The notes below the pieces were generated by a model. The model was not told where the DNA came from. It did not search any database and worked only from the letters and a program-made list of their open reading frames with translations. From positions 9,738,994 through 9,802,993 of the forward strand of contig CM036755.1 in NCBI GenBank assembly GCA_020796225.1: a stretch of 64,000 nucleotides of DNA, in the 5' to 3' direction. The DNA comes from Arion vulgaris. Taxonomy: Eukaryota; Mollusca; Gastropoda; Stylommatophora; Arionidae. This document shows positions 52,440 through 62,734 of this stretch, one piece after another; position 1 is the first letter of the stretch; each line of letters starts with the position of its first letter. The translations under genes were made by a program, and so were the position numbers.

Positions 52440-52740
52440 TTGAATATCTTCATTACACTCCGGACATGTCCTTAGGTGCTCCGATCTCCTCGCAATATCT
52501 CCAACAGCGTCCAGCGACTGACCGTATCAGTTCTATTTTGATTGGTGAGCCTACTCGTATTCCTGTTGCACTGTTCTTTTCTTACTACTCCAATCTTCAA
52601 ACCCAGCTCGTGCAACCTAGTAGTTGACGTGGATTGGTTTAGATGAAGGTCTTCTCTGCGGCCATGCTCTATGAGGGCGTTGACGATGTCAGCTCTGTCC
52701 ATTGGCTGGCCCTCTGATATGGCGGCAGAGCCAGCCATCC
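52440..52740 (-). mobile_element. LINE RNase H tail
   Basis: [72 protein letters not shown]: an in-frame better copy of the 42110-42640 tail. Confidence 0.83.
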
Positions 52741-52849
52741 CCATCATTTGGGATGTAAATAATGGTTTAAACATGACGGCTACAGAAATGGGACATCTGG
52801 CATATGAGAGAGAGACATTCCCAAAGGCAGTTAGGGTGGCAAAATTCTG

Positions 52850-53080
52850 CTCAGAGTAAGCTATTTGATGGTTCATCATCATCATCAAGTAGCTTGTCCC
52901 TTCCGAACTTGGCTCCCATGACAGCAGTCCTGAAAAACTCTCTGTTCTGTGCAAGTTGACCTTCGTCAGCAGCATTCATCCTCAGATCGTCTATGATAAC
53001 TTGCACCCATCGTCTTTTAAGTCTTCCTCTCATTCTTCTTCCAGGCACCATTCCTTCCAAAATTATTTGATGGATGTGAA
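52850..53080 (-). mobile_element. LINE ORF2 3' tail, GQLAQNR family
   Basis: [55 protein letters not shown]-coding gat repeat at the 3' end. Unexpanded relative of the tail at 22010-22214. Confidence 0.83.
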
Positions 53081-53134
53081 TTATCTACCTATATATATGT
53101 AAATATACTAATACTTGTCATTAGTAACAACTTT

Positions 53135-53400
53135 TATAAGAGAAGATGAAGATATGTTGAGCATACTCAGAGAAGAAATGATTAAGAAATCACCAAGCAT
53201 GCGCTAAAGTGGGAAGCAAAGGGTTCAAGAAAGAAATGCCACTCTACGGAAATCCTGAAATGAACTTTACTGAGAAAGACACAAGAAGTATTGAATTCTA
53301 TTCTGTATAAGAGATTAAAAGAGTTGCCCAGGATAGAGCAGTATGGATAAATCTCTTGCAGGCCCTATGTAATTTATAACAGTATGAGTACATAATAATA
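53135..53400 (+). mobile_element. LINE RT tail, MTKDIESK family, decayed
   Basis: gatgaagatatgttgagcat, gggttcaagaaagaaatg, attgaattctattct, aggatagagcagtatg: DNA-level match to 50330-50570 with stops. Confidence 0.7.
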
Positions 53401-53630
53401 ATACATGGGAATTGCCAATCGAGACAATGGAAATGGATTGGAACATGTGATACACATGGAGGCTAAGACTGTTACAGAAATAACGGCCAAGATCAGAGAC
53501 GAATGTGTGCAATTGTTGCTGCTCCGAGCCCTAAGGGTTTCACAAGCTAGAGAAAGAGGAATGGATGTGAATTGAAAGTCAGTATGTATGTGAACTGGCT
53601 GCCGATATATATGTGAATTAATTAGCGTTG

Positions 53631-53910
53631 TTAACTCTTTCCACACAACGCTCACAGCGATGAATTCCATTGAACGCCAATCGCCAATTGTTTCCTTATA
53701 AGAAGTATTTCTAGTTTTACTTCTACTATTTTATTTCTACTACATTTTAACCTTGTTATTCTAATAGGTTGTCCAGTTTTCTTCAAATTAGTATATAATA
53801 AGACATATGTTTATTTATTGATGAGTAGTTATATTTTTAATTGCATTTTTTTGCCTCCCTTGAATTAACAGTGTAAAACTGATGAAATAACTGTGTACGA
53901 AAAGAGTTAA
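53631..53910. mobile_element. TTAA-flanked MITE
   Basis: TTAACTCTTTCCACACAACG at the left; right end reversed TTAACTCTTTTCGTACACAG. A 10-bp perfect inverted end including the TTAA. About 280 bp, AT-rich, no ORF. Confidence 0.77.
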
Positions 53911-53949
53911 TTGACAAGCAATTTGTATTTTAATTAATTAGAAATATGA

Positions 53950-54310
53950 ATTAGCTAGAGATATTTCGAAACTAAATGCTACAGAAAGATCCTATGAATA
54001 CCATGGACAGAAAAAAGAAAGAACACTGATGTCCTGAAAGAACTAAATGTTAAAGACAATTGGCTGATAAACAACATACTATACAGAAAAATTAGACACT
54101 TTGGTCACATCAAGCGTCACGATGGCCTGGAAAGAACAATATTAGAGGCAAGGTCCCAAGACGCAGAGGCAGACCAAGAAGAAGATGGCTACAAGATATT
54201 AAAGAAACCATGAATATAACCATCGACGAAGTGGGTGAACTGGCTAGAGACTGAGTGAATTTCAGATGTGCAACATCCTATAAGAATACACACCTTGATG
54301 ATGAGAAATA
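53950..54310 (+). mobile_element. LINE RT tail, RKIRHFGHIKRHDGL family
   Basis: CYRKILx(I)PWTEK-type sequence, then DVLKELNVKDNWLINNILY, RKIRHFGHIKRHDGLERTIL, then a frameshift at the GRRGRP codons. Confidence 0.82.
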
Positions 54311-54384
54311 TGTATTTGAAATATGTAGCAATGTGAATTAGTTAGCAATGTTCACTGACTAGACAAATGTGTTTAAATTAGCTA

Positions 54385-54478
54385 GTAATGTTTATGTGAA
54401 TTAACTTTCAATATTTATGTCAATTGACTTTCTATATTTATGTGAATTGACTTTCAATATTTATGTGAATTGACCAAT
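54385..54478. repeat. 23-27-bp tandem repeat
   Basis: aatatttatgtgaattgact about four times, diverging to the left. Confidence 0.82.
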
Positions 54479-54829
54479 ACTGAGAATTGTCTAGCTCTGT
54501 GGGTAAGTGTTTAAGACTTTGCTTTGTGTTCCAAAAGTTGTGGGCTGGACAAACTTTACATGTTTTCGTGTTTCGCTATTGCTACATAGTTTTAGTGCAG
54601 TCTTCCCCTATATCGATAACACTTATATTCAAAAGCACAAAAATGTTTTTCCACTGTCTTGTTAAATGTACATGCTTCGCACCCATACATTGCCTCTGAA
54701 AATCTGCATGCTCTTAGTATTCTGATCTGTGTACACGATAATATCATCTTTACCAGTCAGTGATTACATACACTATTTGAATCTACGGAACATGAAAAAT
54801 TGTATGAGCTCGTTGTACTTTTGTAAAGC

Positions 54830-55170
54830 GACAATGCTTACTTACTTATTCCTTTCTGTTCCTTGTTGAGCCTAGAGCTTGAGCAGCTGTTCTCCACTTT
54901 CTCGGTCTCTGGCTGTTTTCTTTATGGTCTCTCAGGATAGTCGAGCACTCTTCAGTTCCTCAAGAAGACTTTGTCTCTAGGTCTGTTTAGGATGCCCTCT
55001 TTTCTATTTTCCTTGCAGGTTCCACTCAAGTTCTTGTCTAGTGACACTAGACTGTGCTTTCCATTAATATTCTCAACCCATCACCATTCTCTCCTCTTAA
55101 CCTGTGTCATCATAGGTTCCTCTCCTGTTCTTATCCACAGGTCCGTGTTCGCAACTCTATCATACCCTCT
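54830..55170 (-). mobile_element. LINE ORF2 3' tail, INECLRxILRLRW family
   Basis: From the array outward (minus): RVANTDLWIRTGEEPMMTQV, KRREW, then decayed ETEKVENSCSSSRLNKEQKG (the DRxxWRxxxxAL end). Continuous in frame with the array units at 55170-55612. Confidence 0.8.
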
Positions 55171-55612
55171 CAGTCTGAGAATCTGCCGAAGACATCCGTT
55201 GACAACTCTATCATACCATCTCAGTCTGAGAATCTGCCGAAGACATTCGTTGACAACTCTATCATACCATCTCAGTCTGAGAATCTGTCGAAGACATTCG
55301 TTGACAACTCTATCATACCATCTCAGTCTGAGAATCTGTCGAAGACATTCGTTGACAACTCTATCATACCATCTCAGTCTGAGAATCTGCCGAAGACATT
55401 CGTTGACAACTCTATCATACCATCTCAGTCTGAGAATCTGCCGAAGACATTCGTTGACAACTCTATCATACCATCTCAGTCTGAGAATCTGCCGAAGACA
55501 TTCATTGACAACTCTTATCATACCATCTCAGTCTGAGAATCTGCCGAAGACATTCGTTGACAACTCTATCATACCATCTCAGTCTGAGAATCCACCGAAG
55601 ATATCCGTTGAT
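55170..55612 (-). repeat. 51-bp minisatellite made of LINE codons
   Basis: About nine units of 51 bp (caactctatcataccatctc + agtctgagaatctgccgaag). On the minus strand each unit is 17 codons, VVNECLRQILRLRWYDR, a standard LINE RT-tail motif, so the array is a tandem expansion of that block. One inserted base at about 55516 breaks the frame. Confidence 0.95.
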
Positions 55613-55679
55613 AAAATAAAGATACATGGCACTGTTGAAATAAAAAAAACTAGACAGAAAGTTGATGGCAAACCTGCAA

Positions 55680-55800
55680 GATGAAAACATAACGTCTTCT
55701 ACTTTTTTCTCTAACCCTGCTTTGTCTCACAGATTCAGCATAAGAAGAGATCCACTACTGGCTCTTGTGTGTGCTTCATACATGCTCATTACACTGACAA
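55680..55800 (-). mobile_element. LINE scrap (related to 23587-23690)
   Basis: aaccctgctttgtctcacag, agaagagat, cttcatacatg align with 23590-23660. Confidence 0.55.
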
Positions 55801-55829
55801 AATTCATTATAACTTTTTTTTAATATTCA

Positions 55830-56060
55830 TTATCATCATCAAGGTGCGTATCCTTTATAGGACGTTGCTCTTTTGCAGCGCATTTGAAATTCACTCTGTC
55901 TCTAGCCAGTTCACCCACTTCTTCGATGGTCATATTCATGGTTTCTTTAATATCTTGTAGCCATCTTCTTCTTGGTCTGCCTCTGCGTCCTGGGACCATG
56001 CCCTCCAGTATTGTTCTTTCCAGGCCATCGTGACGCTTGATGTGCCAAAGTATGTAATTT
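55830..56060 (-). mobile_element. LINE tail, HIKRHDGLERTIL family
   Basis: Reversed DNA matches 12320-12530 and 54110-54300 (ggcctggaaagaacaatact, ggtcccaggacgcagaggca, gaagaagatggctacaagat). Confidence 0.82.
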
Positions 56061-56181
56061 TTCTATATAATATGTTGTATATCAGCCAATTCTCTTTAAC
56101 ATTTAGGGTTTTTCAGACACATCTACACAAATATATTTAACCATCTTCAGAAGTACATCAGGACCCATCACAGAGTTTTCA

Positions 56182-56325
56182 CATGCAGCTGAGATCTTCC
56201 TGTCTAAGAAAGAGATAGGATCACACATGGTTATTCACCAAAGTGCAGCTGAGATCTTCCTGTGTAAGAAAGAGATAGGATCACACATGGTTATTCACCA
56301 AAGTGCAATGATGATGGTCCTATGA
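56182..56325. repeat. 60-bp direct duplication in a SINE-C-like fragment
   Basis: gcagctgagatcttcctgt, aagaaagagataggatcaca, catggttattcaccaaagtg occur twice in tandem; related to 5890-5960 in the opposite orientation. Confidence 0.85.
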
Positions 56326-56443
56326 ATCATTCAATCATACATGGTCAAGAAAACACTGGACAACAGGAAACTAGTCATACATATTAAACAGCGTCATGTT
56401 TTGTAAACATATCACACACTTTCTTAAAACATAACTATACATA

Positions 56444-56683
56444 TTGGTAGACATCATTCGGAGATCACATCTCAAGACACTGACTTGGCTGTACACACCT
56501 GGACATGCTGGAGTTCAGAGCAACCAATGTGCTGACTTTCTTGCAAACAATGCCCCGACTCAAGCGGGCAAAAGTAGGGACAGAGTCGATATCATCAATG
56601 CGGTACGCTTTCATTTATGTGACATGAGCAAGTCTCAGACACTGGACCGAGTTAGAGAGTGGTTATTGATTATTGGTTACTAA
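56444..56683 (+). mobile_element. LINE RNase H C-terminal fragment
   Basis: HLKTLTWLYTPGHAGVQSNQ, CADFLANNAPTQAGKSRDR, VDIINAVRFHLCDM: the GHAGVxxNxxAD signature. No upstream DxxD part. Confidence 0.8.
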
Positions 56684-56690
56684 ACTGACG

Positions 56691-57552
56691 TCATTGCACT
56701 CGGGCAGACCCATAGGTGCTCAGTCTCCCCAACAGATATCGAAGAGTATGCATACTGATGGTTCCGGTGGCTCGCTGATTAAACACACCTCTCACTCTGC
56801 CTCTCAGGCATCCATTTCGACTTGAACAACGGGTAACTCCAAACTGCTTAAATCGCTTGATCGATTCAACGTCGATTTTAATGTCCTCATCCAACAGAGT
56901 CTCGAAGAGACCGAAGATCCCCCTTATCCATCTTCAACTCCCCAACAATCGATGCTGTTGATGCAAGCCTGTCTGCTCTCTCATTACCGTAAACATCCGC
57001 ATGCCCAGGACAGTATATCCACATAAGTCGCTGGAGGTTAGAAACTTCTATAGACGACATCCACTCATACCGAAACCTGCCCTTCTCGATCTTGTGAAGC
57101 ATCGACTGAGAGTCAGATACAACTGCCCCAGTAAATGAAGTCCCAGAAATTCAATGGAGGGCAGCAGTAACGGCCTCAACCTCCATCCTCATACTAGAAG
57201 TAGTTGTCCTGTATGCCCCACTTCGCTCTGCAACAACCCTAATATGCACATTAGCCAAGAAACCCCAGCCGGATTTCTCACCACGTTGAACCGACCCATC
57301 GATATATACAACAACATCATCATCCCTTGCATTATCTTCTATCAGCTGCTTAACTGCGAGATCAGCCTTCATGTTGCCCCAATCTCGACATTCTCTTCCA
57401 AGAGTAATGATAACGTTGAGATAGTTGGTCATGCTACCATCTGTTGGGATCCAGTTCGAGAATTAGGCATTAAGTTTGGACATGCCCGACAGTGTCGTCT
57501 TCGTGGTAGAGAGAGAGAAGATATACTTATCAACTTCTCATGGGTACATTGA
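56691..57552 (-). mobile_element. LINE RNase H domain, best copy
   Basis: From 57432 downward: NMKADLAVKQLIEDNARD, VVVYIDGSVQRGEKSGWGF, MRMEVEAVTAALH, VVSDSQSMLHKIEKGRF, LMWIYCPGHADVYGNERADR, CSSRNGCLRGRVRGVFNQRA. The catalytic D (YIDGS), E (MEVEA), D (SDSQS) and D (ERAD) are all present, but two frameshifts split it. Confidence 0.88.
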
Positions 57553-57639
57553 GCAAATGGACTTTAGGATGGCTGCTGCAGTGGAAGACAGAGCATGAAT
57601 GGGAATGTGCCATGACGTCGATCGCATAACATAACATAA

Positions 57640-57810
57640 ATACTTTCTCATACAAAATAAATAAATCACACTTTTCTTAAACAAAATAGCAAATAAATCA
57701 CAACTTTCTTAAACAAAATAACAAATAAATCACAACTTTTCTTAAATAAAATAACAAACATATCAGAACTTTATCAAATAAAAGCAACATACACATATCA
57801 CAACTTTCCG
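57640..57810. repeat. 32-35-bp minisatellite, continued beyond a SINE
   Basis: aaataaatcacaactttctt then aaacaaaat, about five units. Another unit (atcacagctttcttaaacaa) follows the SINE at 58068. Confidence 0.88.
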
Positions 57811-58068
57811 CCCGTGTGGTGCCGAGCCCGCAAGAGCTGCAAAGAATGATAACACTTTGACCTACAAGGCATGTTGTAACAGGCTACTGAGGTAGGGGTC
57901 TAGGGAAGCTACCCTAGTAAATAAAAAGCGTTGAAGAAATTGGATGTGCTGGTCTACTTGTAGGTGCATAATTGACACAATGTACAATCGCTCTAATGCT
58001 CAGATCACATACAAATCATAAAGAGTGGTTAACAAGTGGTTGATATGGAGCATTTGAAGAGAAGAAGA
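57808..58068 (+). repeat. SINE-A inserted in a minisatellite
   Basis: cgcccgtgtggtgccgagcc to ggagcatttgaagagaagaa. Flanked by atcacaacttt and atcacagcttt, either target duplication or adjacent array units. Confidence 0.88.
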
Positions 58069-58109
58069 TCACAGCTTTCTTAAACAAAATGACACAGAAA
58101 TACTTGTTA

Positions 58110-58264
58110 TGATTTAGTTAAGTAACAATTGAACAATAATAATAATACTTAGAAAATGTGTAACAATTGCGTTGAACATTAATAACAATACCAGAAAATG
58201 TGTAACAATTGCGTTGAACATTAATAACAATACTAACAAATTTATAACAATTGTGATGAACAAT
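58110..58264. repeat. 41-50-bp minisatellite, left part
   Basis: aaaatgtgtaacaattgcgt then tgaacattaataac; cut by the LINE at 58265-58855 and continuing at 58856. Confidence 0.85.
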
Positions 58265-58855
58265 AGTTCTTCTTCTTCACTCTCTGCCCCTAGGGAAGCA
58301 TAGGTCCGCAACCAAGGCCTTCCAAGCCCGCCTATCCAAGACCATCCTTTCCAGATCTGTCCACTCTCTCCCCATTTTCTTGCATTCCGTCTCCAGGTAT
58401 TCCGGGGTCTTACTCTCTCTCTATTGCCCTGGGGGTTCCATCGGAGAGGCTGTCTTGTGATGCTTTTAAGGGATTTCCTCAGTGTGTGTCCTATCCATCG
58501 CCACCTTCTGCTCTTTATCTCTTGTTCCACCTGTCGTTGTCCTGTTCTATCCCAGAATTCCCTGTTTGTAGTCTTATCATACCATCTCAGATGGAGTATC
58601 CTGCTCAGGCGTCTATTTGATGAGTGTCTGTAACTTTTTGGTGTTCCTCTTAGTTGTTCTCCATGTCTCTGCTCCATACAGAAGGACAGACTTGACATTT
58701 GAATTAAATATCATTATCTTAGTTTTATTCCTGATCATTCTTGAACTCCATATGTTCTTCAGAATGGCAAAGGCTGATCTTACCTTTTGTATTCTAACCC
58801 TAACATCTTCATCTGAGCCACCTTGAATGTTGATAACACTTCTCAGCTGATGAAT
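58265..58855 (-). mobile_element. 5'-truncated LINE, RT tail, well preserved
   Basis: GGSDEDVRVRIQKVRSAFAI, NVKSVLLYGAETWRTTKRNT, RLSRILHLRWYDKTTNREFW, RRWRWIGHTLRKSLKSITRQ, PLRWNPQGNRERVRPRNTWR, GLGRPWLRTYASLGAESEEE. Two reading frames of 98 and 194 codons need one shift. Its 3' end gives gaagaagaagaa. Inserted in the 41-bp array. Confidence 0.9.
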
Positions 58856-59090
58856 ATTAATAATAATACTAAAATAAATGGGTAACAATTTGATGAACAA
58901 TAGTAACAATACTAAAAAATGTATAACAATTTGATGAACAATAGTAACAATACTAGAAAATGTATAACAATTTGATGAACAATAGTAACAATACTAGAAA
59001 ATGTATAACAATTTGATGAACAATAGTAACAATACTAGAAAATGTATAACAATTTGATGAACAATAGTTACAATACTAAAAGGTGTAATA
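58856..59090. repeat. 41-bp minisatellite, right part
   Basis: About five units: atttgatgaacaatagtaac and aatactagaaaatgtataac. Confidence 0.93.
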
Positions 59091-59244
59091 ACTGGGTTTA
59101 GCAATACTTGTTGTTATCCGCTATTTGAAACGTATGTTTTTGGAGAATTTTGTTGAAATTGTTGTGTATATAGGTCATCTCTGATAGCCTCTCACAATAG
59201 CTAATCAGTGGTCAGTTTTGACAGCCGTTCACAATGGTGAATGA

Positions 59245-59400
59245 CCAATCCGCCCAAGAGGTTAACATGGCCCAAATTTGGGGTGTAAAGAATAGAACCA
59301 CTGTTACCTGCCACGCATGTTGTAAGAGGCGTCTAAGGAGGTTGGGCGTGGGGATAGCTACCCCACACCGTAAAAACACTAGATGGCTACAGAACGGAGA
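59245..59400 (+). repeat. SINE-A2 head
   Basis: ccgcccaagaggttaacatg, gcccaaatttggggtgtaaa, gttacctgccacgcatgttg. 3' part absent or replaced. Confidence 0.68.
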
Positions 59401-59509
59401 GCGAACCGAGTAAACGCTGGCTGAAACCGGACACATCGCTGAAAGATAAGCACCAGAGCTCCAAATGGTGCTGAAGATGTGACGTGAAACACACCAATGC
59501 TAAGGCTGC

Positions 59510-59755
59510 ATGAATCAGATTTCAAATGAGTAGAATTTATGGGGAAGTCTGGTACATCGGTCTGGGCGGTGATCACGAGAGAGAGAGAGAGAATGACTAA
59601 TCAGTCCTGCTTCTGCAGCAGTCACGTTCAAAACATCAGTTACATCATGAATGCATCTTCTCCGTTGTCTTCCTCTTCTCTTTCCCGGGATGTCTCCTTC
59701 CATGATGGTTTCTCCAACTCTTTGTGTCCGATCGTCACACAAGAGAACTGAACCG
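59510..59755 (-). mobile_element. LINE ORF2 3' tail
   Basis: ETIMEGDIPGKRRGRQRRRC, IHDVTDVLNVTAAEAG, then SLSRDHRPDRCTRLPHKF. The GRRxRGRQxxRW-type tail. Confidence 0.75.
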
Positions 59756-59759
59756 AATA

Positions 59760-60740
59760 TTCTTCCAACTAGAGATGATCACCGTGTCTCATCGTCACAG
59801 AGATTCCCAAATCTCAGCTAACAGAATCTAACTGTCTCATCGTCACAGAGATTCCCAAATCTTAGCTAACAGAATCTAACTGTCTCATCGTCACAGAGCT
59901 TCCCAAATCTTAGCTAACAGAATCTAACTGTCTCATCGTCACAGAGATTCCCAAATCTTAGCTAACAGAATCTAACTGTCTCATCGTCACAGAGCTTCCC
60001 AAATCTCAGCTAACAGAATCTAACTGTCTCATCGTCACAGAGATTCCCAAATCTTAGCTAACAGAATCTAACTGTCTCATCGTCACAGAGCTTCCCAAAT
60101 CTCAGCTAACAGAATCTAACTGTCTCATCGTCACAGAGATTCCCAAATCTCAGCTAACAGAATCTAACTGTCTCATCGTCACAGAGATTCCCAAATCTCA
60201 GCTAACAGAATCTAACTGTCTCATCGTCACAGAGATTCCCAAATCTCAGCTAACAGAATCTAACTGTCTCATCGTCACAGAGCTTCCCAAATCTTAGCTA
60301 ACAGAATCTAACTGTCTCATCGTCACAGAGCTTCCCAAATCTCAGCTAACAGGATCTAACTGTCTCATCGTCACAGAGATTCCCAAATCTCAGCTAACAG
60401 AATCTAACTGTCTCATCGTCACAGAGATTCCCAAATCTCAGCTAACAGAATCTAATTGTCTCGTCGTCACAGAGCTTCCCAAATCTTAGCTAACAGAATC
60501 TAATTGTCTCATCGTCACAGAGCTTCCCAAATCTTAGCTAACAGAATCTAACTGTCTCATCGTCACAGAGCTTCCCAAATCTCAGCTAACAGAATCTAAC
60601 TGTCTCATCGTCACAGAGATTCCCAAATCTCCGCTAACAGAATCTAACTGTCTCATCGTCACAGAGATTCCCAAATCTCAGCTAACAGAATCTAACTGTC
60701 TCATCGTCACAGAGATTCCCAAATCTTAGCTAACATGATC
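59760..60740. repeat. 48-bp minisatellite, about 20 units
   Basis: cccaaatctcagctaacaga then atctaactgtctcatcgtca; two alternating subtypes (agagattccc, agagcttccc; tctcagc, tcttagc). Confidence 0.96.
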
Positions 60741-60754
60741 TAACTGGTCACAAA

Positions 60755-60895
60755 ACTGCTAACATGAATGAATGACTGCCACCTATCAGTGCTAACATGA
60801 ATGAATGACTGCCACCTATCAGTGCTAACATGAATGAATGACTGCCACCTATCAGTGCTAACATGAATGAATGACTGCCACCTATCAGGTTGAGA
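60755..60895. repeat. 33-bp tandem repeat, four units
   Basis: gctaacatgaatgaatgact + gccacctatcagt. It begins with the gctaacatg that ends the 48-bp array, so one array may have seeded the other. Confidence 0.93.
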
Positions 60896-60914
60896 AGCTT
60901 TGTTCCAAACTTCC

Positions 60915-61110
60915 TTTTTTTTCTCCAATCCAGAATCACTTGAGCTTACAGCTCTTCGACTCGGTACCATGGACATCCTAACCCTTAGATTCGTTGCCGC
61001 GAACGTCGTAAATCTGGAAAACCTGTGGCTTTTCTACCAGCCCGCGGAATTGAACCGCACTCACAAGGGTCGTGTCATGATCAATCGCGGTCTCCGATAA
61101 CATACTGCTG
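60915..61110 (-). repeat. SINE-D, minus strand
   Basis: ctccaatccagaatcacttg to gcggtctccgataacatact; diverged. Confidence 0.8.
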
Positions 61111-61370
61111 GCGGGCTCAGGTACACATTCTAGGAAATAAGGCCACAACTTGGTCTCGCATCCGTGATCTTCACATTCCAGTGTATATAAACAAATTCAT
61201 GTTAAAAGCAATACAACATACGAAATCAAGGTTATAATATGTTACAAGTTCAGTTTCAAGATAATGAATATCAGTATTATTAATATTTCTCATCAATAAA
61301 TAACTATGAACGCATAGAATTGAGTAAGACTGCAGAACAGCATACAGTGCTCTATCAAACATATACAACA
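61105..61370 (+). repeat. Interspersed family E copy
   Basis: ggcgggctcaggtacacatt, ggccacaacttgg, gaaatcaaggttataatatg, acagtgctctatcaaacata. An array starts at its terminus. Confidence 0.78.
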
Positions 61371-61705
61371 AACCAACCATTCGGTATTATGCTGGTTGCC
61401 TGGGTTCACAAACCAACCATTCGATATTATGTTGGTTGTCTGGGGTCCACAAACCAACCATTCGATATTATGTTGGTTGTCTCGGTCCACAAACCAACCA
61501 TTCGATATTATGTTGGTTTCCGGGGTCCACAAACCAACCATTCGATATTATGTTGGTTGTCTGGGTTCACAAACCAACCATTCGATATTATGTTGGTTGT
61601 CTGGGTTCACAAACCAACCATTCGGTATTATGTTGGTTGCCGTGGTCCACAAACCAACCATTGGGTATTATATTTGTTGCTGGGGTCCACAAACCAATAA
61701 ATATA
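61371..61705. repeat. 40-bp minisatellite abutting family E
   Basis: Eight units: aaaccaaccattcgatatta + tgttggttgtctgggtccac. ORFs in all three plus frames are array shadows. Confidence 0.95.
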
Positions 61706-61739
61706 TAGCGTACAAGTATTAAGGGCTTCCGGGAAAAAA

Positions 61740-61812
61740 CAAATTACCAAACACAGGACTCGAACCACTTACGCTTATTTCTGAAAGCATCCATTGCCTT
61801 GCCCTACTTGTT
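61740..61812 (-). repeat. tRNA-like fragment
   Basis: Reversed: gggcaaggcaatggatgctt ... gtggttcgagtcctg (B box). SINE head remnant, not a functional tRNA. Confidence 0.45.
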
Positions 61813-61869
61813 CTTTACGATGTCATAACGGATTAGTCTTACATTCAATTCTTGACAAAGAAATCAACG

Positions 61870-62190
61870 CTCGAATAGGTTACTACTTTCGGCAAACTAT
61901 CAAAGATAGCGTAGGACAACACAAAATCAACATTGCAGACGAAGATTCAAATATATCGAACCTGTGTATTTAGTTCTTTACTATATGGCTCAGAAACATG
62001 GACAGCCTACTCAAGACATGAGAGGAGAATTAACATCTTCCACCTTTGATGTCTCCGCAAGATTATGAACATCAGGTGGTACGACAAGGTAACCAACTCT
62101 GAAGTACTGAAAAATGCAAACTTGCCTTCCATCATGGATATGCTCAGCAGTAGAAAACTGATGATGATGCGCGACCATCACGGGTGATGA
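61870..62190 (+). mobile_element. LINE RT C-terminal fragment
   Basis: VFSSLLYGSETWTAYSRHER, then CLRKIMNIRWYDKVTNSEVL, KNANLPSIMDMLSSRKL. LLYGSETW and CLRKI are standard RT-tail motifs. Continues, after insertions, at 62735. Confidence 0.85.
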
Positions 62191-62405
62191 TGACCACCAT
62201 CTTTCATCCAAGGGAATGTAGTTGCATTTTGTTTGTCTGTGTATGCAGAGATGACTAGTGAGCCTGATGCAGGCCTGAAATGTTCTTGTACAGGGTGGGC
62301 AAGGTACACTTGCACTTGTAGGGAGTTTTACTGCCGTTCTTATTTCACGCTTCTGTTCCATCCGTTTCAGTTCTATCTACCTCGCAGGCCGAAGAACTGT
62401 GACGA
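62190..62405 (-). mobile_element. LINE ORF2 C-terminal zinc-finger fragment
   Basis: Minus frame: VPCPPCTRTFQACIRLTSHL, CIHRQTKCNYI. A CxxC-x12-HxxxxH-type finger of the kind that ends ORF2 in several LINE clades. Confidence 0.72.
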
Positions 62406-62512
62406 AGAAGTGTGAACCAGGCTGATCTGTCTTGAGCAACATTCTCCCAGTGGTTGATGTCTATACCAAAGAATTTCATCGATCCTTTCAAATTGTAGAA
62501 GACTAACCCTTT

Positions 62513-62730
62513 AGTTGCTAAGGACGTATATATACGTTTTTCCCAATCACTGCTAAAGACGCATTAACACGTCTGTTATTATCTCTCCTCTGTGGGCTAA
62601 AGACGTGTTAACACGTTATACATTTCTACTGTCACTGCTATAGGCGTACATTCACGTTTGTGACCTAGAAACAAAGAGTAGCTATTTTTATCTCAGGCAT
62701 CAGAAAGTATGTAGCAGCGAAAGGGCTTAG
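62513..62730. mobile_element. MITE with CCCTTT ends, second copy of 24038-24264
   Basis: taaccctttagttgctaagg at the left; right end reversed taagccctttcgctgctac. The interior repeats acgtatatatacg, gacgtgttaacacgtta. Edge tetramers are mutated (ctaa/ttag). Confidence 0.78.
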
Positions 62731-62734
62731 AAGG

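Noticed and set aside
56691..57552. A cellular RNase H gene
   Set aside because: Catalytic residues are present, but it is frameshifted and its tail matches other LINE relics in the window; a retrotransposon fragment.
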